64,000 nucleotides of DNA from Acidimicrobiales bacterium (GTDB taxonomy: Bacteria; Actinomycetota; Acidimicrobiia; Acidimicrobiales; SZUA-35), in assembly GCA_020629155.1 (NCBI GenBank), contig JAHDDW010000007.1, positions 81,525-145,524 on the forward strand. The letters run 5' to 3'. The notes under the pieces are model-generated. The model had not been told where the DNA came from and ran no database searches. It saw nothing but the letters and a program-made list of their open reading frames with translations. The translations under genes were made by a program, and so were the position numbers. This document shows, piece by piece, positions 41,462 through 51,100 of the stretch (position 1 is the first letter of the stretch; every line of letters begins with the position of its first letter).

Positions 41462-43933
41462 ATGGAAATGCATCTTGAGAAACTACCCCTGCCCGCCGCC
41501 ACTTCGCTCACAAATCTCACGATGTATAAACAGGTTGATTTTTTTGACGAAGCAGTCGCACAAAATGGCGAAATTAGAGCTTCTTATAAACAAATTCTCT
41601 CAGAATTACAGTCGGTTGACGCCTCAACAATCGCTAACCTTCAAAAGCTGAAAGATAGCTTATTTCGCACTCGCGATGTTACCTTCACCGTGTACGGAGA
41701 CGAAGCTGGCACCGACCGAACATTTCCGATCGACCTTGTCCCTCGAATCATTGAACAAGCAGAGTGGGAAACGGTCGAACTTGGTTTAGGGCAACGGCTT
41801 AAAGCGCTAAACCTCTTTTTAGCTGACATCTACGAAAACGACGCCCAAATCGCTAAAGATGGCATCATCCCCCTTGAATTTATTACTTCATGCAAAGGGT
41901 ATAACCCTAAAGCTGTCGGCCTTCCGCAGCCTAAAAATGCTCGTGCGCTTGTCGCTGGCATCGACCTTGTACGAGACGGCAAAGGCAACTATCTTGTCCT
42001 CGAAGACAACCTGCGTGTTCCCTCTGGTGTGTCGTATGTGTTAGAGAACCGCTCCGCGATGGCTAACTTGATGCCCAACCTCATTCAATCTGCTTGCATC
42101 CGACCTGTCGAACAATACCCTACGCTGCTCCTTAGAGCGCTGCAATCGTTAGCGAACCATAAAGCAGCAGCTCCTACCGTTGTGCTTCTCACCCCTGGCG
42201 TCTATAACTCGGCCTATTTCGAGCATGCGTTTCTCGCTCAGAACATGGGCATCGAACTTGTCGAAGGACGAGACCTGTTCGTCGACGACGCCACGGTCTG
42301 GATGCGCACAACCCGAGGCAAAAAGAAAGTAGATGTGGTCTATAGCCGCATCGACGATGATTTTCTTGACCCACTTGAATTTCGTGAAGATTCGATGCTT
42401 GGCGTACCAGGCATAATCGAAGCTATACGGCAAGGAAACGTCTCTATCGCAAACGCAATCGGCAACGGTGTGGCTGACAATAAAGCAATGTACACCTTTG
42501 TGCCGCAAATGATCTCGTACTATTTAGGCCAAAAACCGATACTCGACAACGTCGAAACGTACCTGCTTGACGACGAAGAAAAACGCCAACATATTTTAGC
42601 TGATCCTTCTAACTATGTCATCAAAACAGTCGATGGTTCAGGAGGCTATGACATCTTTATCGGCCCGAGGGCTTCGCAAGAAGAAGTGACCGAAATATGT
42701 CAGGCCGTCAGAAATAAACCAGCCAACTATATAGCGCAAGAAGTAGTCAAACTCAGCACGCACCCAACAATTGTTGACGGACGTGTTGAACCACGGCATA
42801 TCGATCTCAGGCCATTTGTGGTCGGCGGAGAATTTATAGATGTGCTACCAGGTGGGCTGACTAGAGTGGCCCTTACAAAAGGGTCACTCATAGTCAATTC
42901 CTCACAAGGCGGCGGTTCGAAAGACACCTGGGTGCTGCAAGACCCAGCAAATAAATATTTAGACTGCGCACGGCCGTTTAATTACAAAGCAGTTGCTCGC
43001 GAGCCAACAATTTTAGCCCGAGCAGCAGAACCGCTTTTCTGGGCTGGACGTTATATCGAACGAATTGACGCAACCGCAAGGCTGCTTGCAAGCTGCGATC
43101 AAGGCGCCCTATCAGGTCTACCCAACGAGGCAGGCTTGCGTTGGGAAGAACTTTTAGAAGTGCTTTCTCTGACAGAAGAATACAAGCAAACAGGCAAAGA
43201 CGTAACTGGCTACAACGTCACCCGTTTCCTTGTCGATGACACAGACAATCGAGGATCTATTCTTTCATCGCTAAGTTCAGCAAGAGATAACTTGCGTAGC
43301 GTCCGAGAAAAAATTCCAACCGAATTGCGTGGCATCGTCAACGACGCTTGGGCAGAGTTTGCCATAGCAGACGTACCAACGATTCTTGCTGAACACCCGC
43401 AACAACTTTTCACAAAACTTATGCGATCGTGTCAAACGTTTTTAGGCATAACCGAATCGACTATGGCCAGAAACGACACGTGGCGTTTCCTCACCTTAGG
43501 ACGCTGCATAGAACGAGCGCTGCTCACAACACGCCTCGTCGAAGTCCACTTTGTACGTCAAATAGACGCGAAAGATTCACTCAACATTTCACACTGGGCA
43601 ACCCTACTCGGAGCCGCAGGCGCGCTGCAAGAATACCGCGTACTTTTCCAAACATCGGTCGACCCGTTAAACGCAATCGACTTTTTGCTGCGCAACAACG
43701 AGTTTGCTCGAAGCGCTAACTGGTGTGTCAAACAGATCGGGGCGCAACTAGCCGACATGACAGACGGAGTCGAAGCGAATGAGTCATCGCTGATTTGCGC
43801 ACGTGTTTCATCAACATTAGACGCTCCTCTCGTTGACCTGCTCGGCGATCAACCAGCAAAAACGCTACGACTTCTTTCTGAAGAAGTCGAACATCTCAGT
43901 GACGCTATCCACCAAAACTACTTCCTGCGTTAG
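41462..43933 (+). CDS. Circularly permuted ATP-grasp (DUF404/407) fused to alpha-E (DUF403)
   Basis: An 823-residue fusion. Residues about 20-500 are the circularly permuted ATP-grasp ligase (VAGIDLVRDGKGNYLVLEDNL, FVPQMISYYLG, VIKTVDGSGGYDIFIGP, RHIDLRPFVVGGEF). From ILARAAEPLFWAGRYIERIDATARLL (about 510) to the end is the helical alpha-E domain. These domains, often separate genes, are predicted amide-bond-forming enzymes for an unknown peptide or tag. The amidotransferase-like/transglutaminase gene follows after 9 bp. ATG 41462; a nearby in-frame ATG is also possible. Confidence 0.92.
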   Translation: MEMHLEKLPLPAATSLTNLTMYKQVDFFDEAVAQNGEIRASYKQILSELQSVDASTIANLQKLKDSLFRTRDVTFTVYGDEAGTDRTFPIDLVPRIIEQAEWETVELGLGQRLKALNLFLADIYENDAQIAKDGIIPLEFITSCKGYNPKAVGLPQPKNARALVAGIDLVRDGKGNYLVLEDNLRVPSGVSYVLENRSAMANLMPNLIQSACIRPVEQYPTLLLRALQSLANHKAAAPTVVLLTPGVYNSAYFEHAFLAQNMGIELVEGRDLFVDDATVWMRTTRGKKKVDVVYSRIDDDFLDPLEFREDSMLGVPGIIEAIRQGNVSIANAIGNGVADNKAMYTFVPQMISYYLGQKPILDNVETYLLDDEEKRQHILADPSNYVIKTVDGSGGYDIFIGPRASQEEVTEICQAVRNKPANYIAQEVVKLSTHPTIVDGRVEPRHIDLRPFVVGGEFIDVLPGGLTRVALTKGSLIVNSSQGGGSKDTWVLQDPANKYLDCARPFNYKAVAREPTILARAAEPLFWAGRYIERIDATARLLASCDQGALSGLPNEAGLRWEELLEVLSLTEEYKQTGKDVTGYNVTRFLVDDTDNRGSILSSLSSARDNLRSVREKIPTELRGIVNDAWAEFAIADVPTILAEHPQQLFTKLMRSCQTFLGITESTMARNDTWRFLTLGRCIERALLTTRLVEVHFVRQIDAKDSLNISHWATLLGAAGALQEYRVLFQTSVDPLNAIDFLLRNNEFARSANWCVKQIGAQLADMTDGVEANESSLICARVSSTLDAPLVDLLGDQPAKTLRLLSEEVEHLSDAIHQNYFLR

Positions 43934-43942
43934 TTCTTATCC

Positions 43943-45670
43943 ATGAGTAAACTTCTCGCCATATCAACTGACATACCTATCACCCCCGTTGTCTCATTCG
44001 GCCAAAACACCGCCGAAGAACATAACGGTTGGGGTATCGTTTGGTATCCAGAAGAAGAATTTGGTGCCGCTGCCATGCGCGACCCACACAGCGGCAAATC
44101 GTCTGGTTTAACAGAAGTGCTCGCAGACTGGGACATAATAAACACGCAACTTCTTCTTGCACATCTACGCAACGAAGCGTCACGGGTTTCTTATACCGAT
44201 ACACACCCATTTGTTAGAAATTTCGCAGGCAGCTCTTGGAGCCTGGCCCATCACGGTGAGCTTATAGGCGATTTACAACAGAAATTGCCGATCGATTCTC
44301 GCTTCCCTATCAGACCGATGAGCGAAAGTGACTCTGACCATCTTTTTTGTTGGCTCCTAAGCGAAATTAATCGTTCTGGTGCTAGCACTATCGAAGAATA
44401 TGGGTTTCGTAAACTCGGCAAGCTTTTAGAGAGCGCTAACAAACACGGCACACTAAATATTTTGTTAAGTGACGCACGCTCGTTGTTCACATACCGCTGC
44501 AAATCAGGCGAACAAAACATTTTTTGGGCACGCTACCCTGCACGGTCAAACCAACATATTGAAATTGCTGGCGAAGGTGTCTCTGTCCACATCAATGAGT
44601 CTGAGCTAAGTGACAGTTCCTGTCTCATAACCTCTAGCATCGCATTCGACAATAACTTTACGCTGCTCGAACCAGGCGGGTTCATCGTGGCGCAGCGTAG
44701 CCAAATTGTTGCGACGTATCCAACAAAAACAGCTGGGGCGCTACCCAGAATCGATGTACCAGCACCTATTTCACTAGAGCCACGTTCATATAACCGCTGC
44801 TTACAAGTAACACATATAACAAACTATCGTTATGAAACGCCAGTAGAAAAAAGCCGTCACCGCTATCGTCTACACCCTATTGAAGACCGTTTTCAAACTG
44901 TTTCTAACTATATGCTTGAACTGAGCGTCAATGGGTTGCGTTATAGCCTTGAAGATGTTTTTGGCAATACTGTTGTTGGGCTCGACATAGACTCACCGTA
45001 TCTAGAGCTTACGACCACGATGAGCGCAACGGTCTCAATTAACACACCAGTTGACAAACCTGATTTGTTGCCTCATAAACAAACCTTGCCAATTATTTGG
45101 ATGCCATGGCAAGCAAAAATGATGCAATCATACATGCTGCCATCGGAGCTGCCTGAAAGTCAGCTAAATGAGCTGACCGATTATGCGAGAAGTTTCTCAG
45201 CTCGCAACAAAGGCGAACTGCTCGCCACGTTAGACGACATTACCTGGACGATCTATTCTGACTATGTGTATAAGCAAGGGTCAACCGATTTACAGACGAC
45301 CCCGTATGAAGTTTTCCGCAGCCGCAAAGGAGTCTGCCAAGATTTCGCGAATCTCATGATTTGTTTAGCGAGAATGTTGAACATTCCTGCGCGTTACCGA
45401 GTGGGCTATATCTATACTGGCGCTGACTATAATAACGACCTTCAATCAGAGGCTTCACACGCCTGGGTCGAAGCATACCTGCCGCTGCTTGGCTGGCGAG
45501 GCTATGACCCCACAAACGGGGTACGCGTCGGCGCTGACCATGTCAGAGTGGCCGCTGGCCGCAACTATCGAGACGCTACGCCAACTTCTGGAGTTATCTA
45601 CCGAGGCGGCAAAAAAGAAACCCTTACAACCAAAGTAGAAGTAGTCGAGCTAGAAAGCGGCGCTTGCTAA
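43943..45670 (+). CDS. Class II amidotransferase-like domain fused to transglutaminase
   Basis: A 575-residue fusion. Residues 1-260 follow the class II (Ntn) glutamine amidotransferase pattern: HNGWGIVWY, LLAHLRNEAS, THPFVRN, SDSDHLF. However, the nucleophile Cys2 is Ser (MSKLLAIS) and the oxyanion Asn of HNG is His (AHHGEL), so glutaminase activity is doubtful. Residues 285-575 are a transglutaminase with Cys in KGVCQDFANLM, His in SHAWVEAYLP and Asp in YDPTNG, all intact. Coupled to the ATP-grasp gene. Confidence 0.9.
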   Translation: MSKLLAISTDIPITPVVSFGQNTAEEHNGWGIVWYPEEEFGAAAMRDPHSGKSSGLTEVLADWDIINTQLLLAHLRNEASRVSYTDTHPFVRNFAGSSWSLAHHGELIGDLQQKLPIDSRFPIRPMSESDSDHLFCWLLSEINRSGASTIEEYGFRKLGKLLESANKHGTLNILLSDARSLFTYRCKSGEQNIFWARYPARSNQHIEIAGEGVSVHINESELSDSSCLITSSIAFDNNFTLLEPGGFIVAQRSQIVATYPTKTAGALPRIDVPAPISLEPRSYNRCLQVTHITNYRYETPVEKSRHRYRLHPIEDRFQTVSNYMLELSVNGLRYSLEDVFGNTVVGLDIDSPYLELTTTMSATVSINTPVDKPDLLPHKQTLPIIWMPWQAKMMQSYMLPSELPESQLNELTDYARSFSARNKGELLATLDDITWTIYSDYVYKQGSTDLQTTPYEVFRSRKGVCQDFANLMICLARMLNIPARYRVGYIYTGADYNNDLQSEASHAWVEAYLPLLGWRGYDPTNGVRVGADHVRVAAGRNYRDATPTSGVIYRGGKKETLTTKVEVVELESGAC

Positions 45671-45697
45671 ACTAGCCGTTACGTCTCAATGATGTCA

Positions 45698-45726
45698 TTG
45701 ACATTACTTTGAATCGTCTATATTCT
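45698..45726 (+). promoter_or_regulatory. Leaderless promoter of vapBC
   Basis: TTGACA (45698-45703), 17-bp spacer, TATTCT (45721-45726), then 6 nt to ATG 45733. Confidence 0.75.
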
Positions 45727-45732
45727 AAAGGT

Positions 45733-45993
45733 ATGAAAGATCATCAAATCACTATACGGAAAGTGGATTCACTTCTTCATCAACGAATCACAAGAAATGC
45801 TAAGTTGCAATCACAAAGCATAAACGATTGGGTGCTTGATGCTATACGAACAAAAGCTGGCATAAGCTCGAATAAAGACACTCAGCCCACAGCTTCATGG
45901 GCTTCACATATCGGAAAATTCAACGATGACAGTTTCGATGAAGAGGTACTAGAAGACTTCGAAAAAATTGACGAATCGATGTGGCAAAGTTAA
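45733..45993 (+). CDS. VapB-type antitoxin
   Basis: An 86-residue protein from ATG 45733. The N-terminal half (HQITIRKVDSLLHQRITRNAKLQSQSINDWVLDAI) is a ribbon-helix-helix-like DNA-binding domain; the C-terminal tail (SFDEEVLEDFEKIDESMWQS) should block the toxin. The tail resembles that of the decayed antitoxin at 22191. Its stop overlaps the vapC start (TAATG). Confidence 0.85.
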   Translation: MKDHQITIRKVDSLLHQRITRNAKLQSQSINDWVLDAIRTKAGISSNKDTQPTASWASHIGKFNDDSFDEEVLEDFEKIDESMWQS

Positions 45994-46382
45994 TGATCGC
46001 AGTTGACACCAACATCATTTCGCTCTTGCTACGAGGAAGCTATACTTCACTCCCCTCACAACAAATTTTTATTCCCTATGTCGTTTCTGCTGAATTGTAT
46101 GCTGGTGTCGCCTCTGGAGGGAATCCTAAGAAATACAAAACGATCTTAGATTCTTTTTTTGAAGGACAAGATGTGACTAACAGTCCAGGCATCAGTACGG
46201 AAGTACGAAACATTTATGTCGATATTTACACATATCTAAGAAAAAATGGCACACCTGTTTCTCCCAACGATCTTTGGATCGCCGCTGAATGTGATTTTCT
46301 TTCCTTGCCTTTACTAACGAAAGATAAAGACTTTGACCACATACCACACGTTCAAAAAGTTGCCTGGCCCGATGAAACATAG
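45993..46382 (+). CDS. VapC-type PIN-domain ribonuclease toxin
   Basis: A 129-residue PIN toxin. AVDTNIISLLLRG holds the first catalytic Asp, VVSAELYAGV the Glu, and NDLWIAAECDFLSLPLLTKDKDFDHI the remaining acidic residues. ATG 45993 is preferred to a GTG four codons upstream because it overlaps the vapB stop. It is of the same subfamily as the VapC remnant at 21892. Confidence 0.92.
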   Translation: MIAVDTNIISLLLRGSYTSLPSQQIFIPYVVSAELYAGVASGGNPKKYKTILDSFFEGQDVTNSPGISTEVRNIYVDIYTYLRKNGTPVSPNDLWIAAECDFLSLPLLTKDKDFDHIPHVQKVAWPDET

Positions 46383-47319
46383 CGAGCATGTTAACCAAAG
46401 TGGACACCTTGATGTGGGTAATGGGCACTGTCTTTATTGGGAAGATTGGGGCAACCCTTCTGCGATAACTTTTTTCAGCTTTCATGGCGGCCCAGGAGAA
46501 TACTTTAATGACTCGCATAAAGCACTTTTTGATCCCCAAAAACATCGAGTTATTTTTCATGACCAACGAGGCTGTGGTCGCAGTACCCCATTTGCGTCCA
46601 CTGAGAATAACACGACGCAACATTTACTCACAGATATAGAAAAACTTCGTGAGCATCTTGCTATCGAATCAGCTCATGTCGTTGGCGGCTCTTGGGGATC
46701 AGCATTAGCGCTACTCTATGCTATTGCTTATCCGCAGCGGGTTCGCAGCCTTATTATCCGAGGCGTCTACCTTCTACGCGATTTTGAAGACAACTGGGTT
46801 AACGAGGGGTATCCTCGCTATCAATTTCCGCAAGAATGGGAACGTTTCATTTCGCTCGTTCCAGAAGAGTCACGCACTAGTGGTGTCGACATTATGCAGT
46901 ACTATGCCAACCAGATGCGATCTGACGATCCAGAAATAGCCCACAAACATGCAGTTGAATGGACGACATGGGAATACTGCCTGTGTTCTCTTGAGTACGA
47001 CCCAGCAGCTAACAGAAAAGAAATCACACAAGACCCAAATACCCTTGCCGTTAGCCTTCTCGAAACACACTATTTCCTAAACAAATGTTTTGTTGAACCC
47101 AACCCAGTACTCAGCAATATTGACCGAATCAAGCACATTCCATGCCAGATCGTTCAAGGGCGATTTGACATGTGCACGCCAGCAGTATCTGCTTGGGATC
47201 TACATAATGCATATGGTGACAATAGTACGCTTACTTGGGTTAACACTGGCCATATAGGATCAGAACCTGCCATGCTTGCCGCCCTACAAAAAGCGGTATT
47301 GACCGTGGGCAACTCTTGA
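46372..47319 (+). CDS. pip: Prolyl iminopeptidase-like alpha/beta hydrolase
   Basis: A 315-residue S33-family peptidase that removes N-terminal proline from peptides. HGGPG oxyanion motif (about residue 37), HDQRGCGRSTP, the nucleophile elbow GGSWGS, YFLNKCF, and the late Asp/His (GRFDMCTPA, NTGHIGSEP). ATG 46372 lies 11 bp inside the vapC end, so translation is coupled to the toxin gene; later starts in the first 10 codons are possible. Confidence 0.9.
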   Translation: MKHSEHVNQSGHLDVGNGHCLYWEDWGNPSAITFFSFHGGPGEYFNDSHKALFDPQKHRVIFHDQRGCGRSTPFASTENNTTQHLLTDIEKLREHLAIESAHVVGGSWGSALALLYAIAYPQRVRSLIIRGVYLLRDFEDNWVNEGYPRYQFPQEWERFISLVPEESRTSGVDIMQYYANQMRSDDPEIAHKHAVEWTTWEYCLCSLEYDPAANRKEITQDPNTLAVSLLETHYFLNKCFVEPNPVLSNIDRIKHIPCQIVQGRFDMCTPAVSAWDLHNAYGDNSTLTWVNTGHIGSEPAMLAALQKAVLTVGNS

Positions 47320-47472
47320 CTACACAAATATTTCTTGCAAGGAAGTCCAACCAACGCATGGCCATTTACAATCAAAGCCTGCCCTACTAGCAGCGCTAAA
47401 ACAAAAACAAGCAACTACTACATTATGGAGTTCTTCTTGAATAGATTTACCATGGTGTGCAACAAGGCATGG

Positions 47473-47501
47473 TTGACACAAAGACTAGAGGTACGTACAA
47501 T
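47473..47501 (+). promoter_or_regulatory. Leaderless promoter of mazEF
   Basis: TTGACA (47473-47478), 17-bp spacer, TACAAT (47496-47501), 6 nt to ATG 47508. A TACGTA-N5-TACGTA repeat overlaps the -10 box and is the likely operator. Confidence 0.75.
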
Positions 47502-47507
47502 ATACGT

Positions 47508-47777
47508 ATGTCTTTTATTGAAACCTCATTAACAACTTCAGGCAACAGTACCGCCGTCAGGCTTCCTAAAGAACTTTTGCGAATGAGTGGTTTGGGAAAA
47601 AAAGTAAGACTCGAAGCCAAAGAAGGTCAAATTATCATTACACGATCAGATAATCCTCGCAAAGACTGGGGAGAAACTATTAAAAAATTAACCGCAGAAC
47701 ACGGAGACCCTGCAAGAGAATTTTCTAACGAAGTCTCCCCAAACGAAGGCCTTATCAACGCTCCATGGGAACGTTGA
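47508..47777 (+). CDS. MazE-like (AbrB-fold) antitoxin
   Basis: An 89-residue protein from ATG 47508. SLTTSGNSTAVRLPKELLRMSGLGKKVRLEAKEGQIII is the swapped-hairpin AbrB fold of MazE/VapB antitoxins; the C-terminal 40 residues are flexible and acidic and should occupy the toxin groove. The toxin gene follows 4 bp later. Confidence 0.9.
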   Translation: MSFIETSLTTSGNSTAVRLPKELLRMSGLGKKVRLEAKEGQIIITRSDNPRKDWGETIKKLTAEHGDPAREFSNEVSPNEGLINAPWER

Positions 47778-47781
47778 ATCG

Positions 47782-48108
47782 ATGAATGATATACAACAAT
47801 TTTCAGTCTACTGGTTTGATCTAAACCCAAGCCAAGGATCAGAATTCAACAAAACCAGACCATGTATCGTTGTTTCTCCGAACGAAATGAATATGCATCT
47901 CAACACTGTCATCGTTATTCCTCTCACCTCAACCATTTTGCCATGGCCTTTTAGAACAACTATCAAAATTAGAAAACAAGAATCCAGCGCAGCATGCGAC
48001 CAAATCCGAACAGTCGACAAGAGAAGATGCCGAGAACATATGAGCGATCTCAAACCCAGCGAAAAATCTGCGCTCGTTGATCTACTGAGAACTATGTTTC
48101 TTGCGTAA
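47782..48108 (+). CDS. MazF/PemK-type mRNA interferase toxin
   Basis: A 108-residue MazF: FSVYWFDLNPSQGSEFNKTRPCIVVSPNEMN at the N-terminus (the conserved GSE-x2-KTRP-x-VV loop), TVIVIPLTST in the core and the catalytic region ACDQIRTVDKRRC. MazF toxins cut mRNA at short sites. It ends 7 bp from the convergent transglutaminase/DUF2126 gene. Confidence 0.93.
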   Translation: MNDIQQFSVYWFDLNPSQGSEFNKTRPCIVVSPNEMNMHLNTVIVIPLTSTILPWPFRTTIKIRKQESSAACDQIRTVDKRRCREHMSDLKPSEKSALVDLLRTMFLA

Positions 48109-48114
48109 TAATAA

Positions 48115-51100
48115 TCAGCTGCTACGCAAGTCTAAGGTCGTGGGAAAATCTTTGCCGACTTTGTGCTGTGGCACCGCTATTGCCTCATCGCTCAACAGCA
48201 CTGGTTCGACGCTCCCCTGTTGATCAGAAACAGCCCTTTGCGTCGCAGTAAAAGCATGGCGTTTTTCAAGCTGCTGCGTTTGAGACAACGCACCTTGTTG
48301 CACCAGCGTTGAATCTTCGAAACGATTTTGCCGTCTTGACTCAGCTTCTAACGAGTTGACAGGAATCTTGTCATAAGAACGCCCTCCAGGGTGAGCCACA
48401 TGATACTTCGCAGCGCCAATAGCTTTACTCGTCACCTTATCAACCACTTGAAAAAGCAGCGGACTATGCACACCTATCGTTGGATGTAATGCCGAGCTAG
48501 GTTGCCATGCACGATATTTCACGCCAGCGACATGCTCGCCGCTTCGACTCGTTGCACGCAGCGGCAAGGGCTGCCCGTTCACCAAAACCGCGTAACGGTC
48601 GCTTTGCAAACCAGTTGCCTTGACCTGCAAACGCTCCATCGACGAATCAACATAACGAGCAGTTGCCGACGCATTCGACTCTTCTCCAAGGACAAGCCAC
48701 GGTTCAATAGCGGCACGCAGTTCTAATGCAACAGGTCCAGCGACAATCGTGCCATAGCGAGGGAAACGGAAATTAAAGAACGGCTCAAACCATGAAAGAT
48801 CAAACCGCAGATCATGGTGCGCTAAATCTTTGACGATATCTGCCATGTCTTGCGCAAGGTAATGCGGCAACAAAAATCTGTCATGCAAGTCGCTACCCCA
48901 GCGAATCAGCGAATGCTGGTAAGGGTCTCGACTGAGACGGTCAACAAGCGCTTGCACCAAAAGATAGGTAACCATTGCCATCTGTTTATGCGGCGGCATT
49001 TCAAAAGCACGCAGCTCTAACAACCCAAGACGACCACGGCTATGATCGGGAGAATATAACTTGTCGATGCACAGCTCTGCGCGGTGCGTGTTGCCTGTTA
49101 AATCAGTCAGCAAGTGACGCAACGCTCTATCGGCTAGCCATGGGGTTGCATGTTCTGCGTCGTTTATCTCGCCTAACGCTATTTCGAGTTCGTGAAGATT
49201 CTCTAGCCGTGCTTCATCGACGCGAGGGGCTTGGCTTGTCGGGCCAACAAATAGACCAGAGAAAAGATATGACAACGCAGGGTGATGCTGCCAATAGGTG
49301 ACAATGCTGGTCAGCAACTGCGGATCAGCCAGCAGCGGGCTTTCTTTCGGCGTCGGACCGCCTAACGTTATGTGATTACCACCGCCTGTGCCGCTATGGC
49401 GACCATCGAGATGAAACTTTTCTGTCGCTAAACCAGTTTGCCTGGCAGCTTCATAGACTGTCGATGTTATAGCATTGAGCTCGCTAAACGAACTAGCAGG
49501 ATGAATGTTTACTTCGATCACTCCAGGGTCTGGCGTGACACTCAGGCTTTGCAAACGGCTGTCATGTGGCAATGGGTAGCCCTCGATCACAACAGGTGTC
49601 TTTGTTGCCGTTGCTGCCTTCTCGATTGCTGCGATAAGGTCAACGCTGTGCTCGGCCTCGTCGAATGGCGGCAAGAAAACATAGAGCAAACCTTCACGGA
49701 CTTCGACCGCTAAGGCTTTACGAACTACAACATCGTCACAGATTTGCGCCTGCTTCATCGCTGTCTCGATAAAAGGATCCACAGGAGCCGCTGGGTCACG
49801 CTCATGAGTCGGTTCAGGTTTTTCTTCTTTGCTCTCAGGCAACGAATCTAACGGCAAACGCATCCCCAAAGGCGACGAACCAGGGATAAGAAAAACATGT
49901 GACCGTTGCAAAGGCCAAGGCGATGTTGACCAGAACTGGTCATCACCAAAGCGGTCAAGCGGCACCACATAGCCAACCGGCTCCGAGCTTTTTTTGGCAT
50001 CGAAAGAAGCGACAACTTTTTGTCTCTGCTCTTTGGTAGACATATCGCCAGGGTCAATGTCATAGTCTTTTGGCAAAGAGGCTTCTCGCCACAAGCCATA
50101 GAGCGGATCTTCATAGGCAGGAAAGAAAGCATCAGGTTTCATCTGTAGCTGTTTGCTAAGTTCATCAGCAAATTTCTTGGCTGTCTCGACTGTGGAGGTT
50201 TTTTTATTTTCGTTAAGCAGCGCAGGGTCTGACCATAGCTTTTTGCCGTCTTTGCGCCAGATCAGATTGTATTGCCAACGCGGCAGCTCTTCGCCTGGAT
50301 ACCATTTGCCTTGCGTTTTCTGCAGCAACGTACCATGGCCAAATTCTTTTGCTAACCGTCGTGCAAGCTCGTCGGCTTTTTGGCGTTTGTCTTTGCCATC
50401 AGCTGCAGTGTTCCACTGATCAGATTCACTATCGGTTGCAGACACAAACGTTGGCTCACCGCCGATCGTCAAGCGAACGTTACGTTCAGCTAGTCGACTA
50501 TCAACCGTTTCGCCTAAAGCAAGGATTTCTGACCACTGCTTATCGCTATATGGTTTTGTTGATCGGGGGTCGTCTTGCACTCTTGTCACATTATTTTCAT
50601 AACGAAAATCAATGGCTGTCTCGCTTGACGTTCCGGTGATCGGCGCAGCGCCTTGCGGCATCGGCGTTGCAACAAGCGGAATATGGCCTTCACCAGCGGC
50701 CAAGCCAGACGTCGGGTCTAGCCCTACCCAACCAGCGCCAGGCAGATACACCTCAGCCCAGGCGTGAAGATCGGTAAAGTCTTTCTCAGGTCCAGCTGGA
50801 CCGCTTAACGGTTTGCTATCAGGCACGAGCTGTACAAGATAACCCGATACAAACCGTGCGGCATAACCTAAGTGACGCAATGTTTCGACGAGCAGCCACG
50901 CTGAATCTCGACATGACCCAGCTTTGCGCTCCATCGTCTTTGCACACGACTGCACGCCAGGTTCATAGCGAATTTCATAGCTAACTAGCTTGGCGAGCGC
51001 GGCGGTTATTGTCAACAGATATGGCACTGTTAGCTCGCCGTTAGGAGCGCAACCATCAAGCCAACTGCTGAGTTCACCAGTGAACTTTTCGGTCGGTTTG

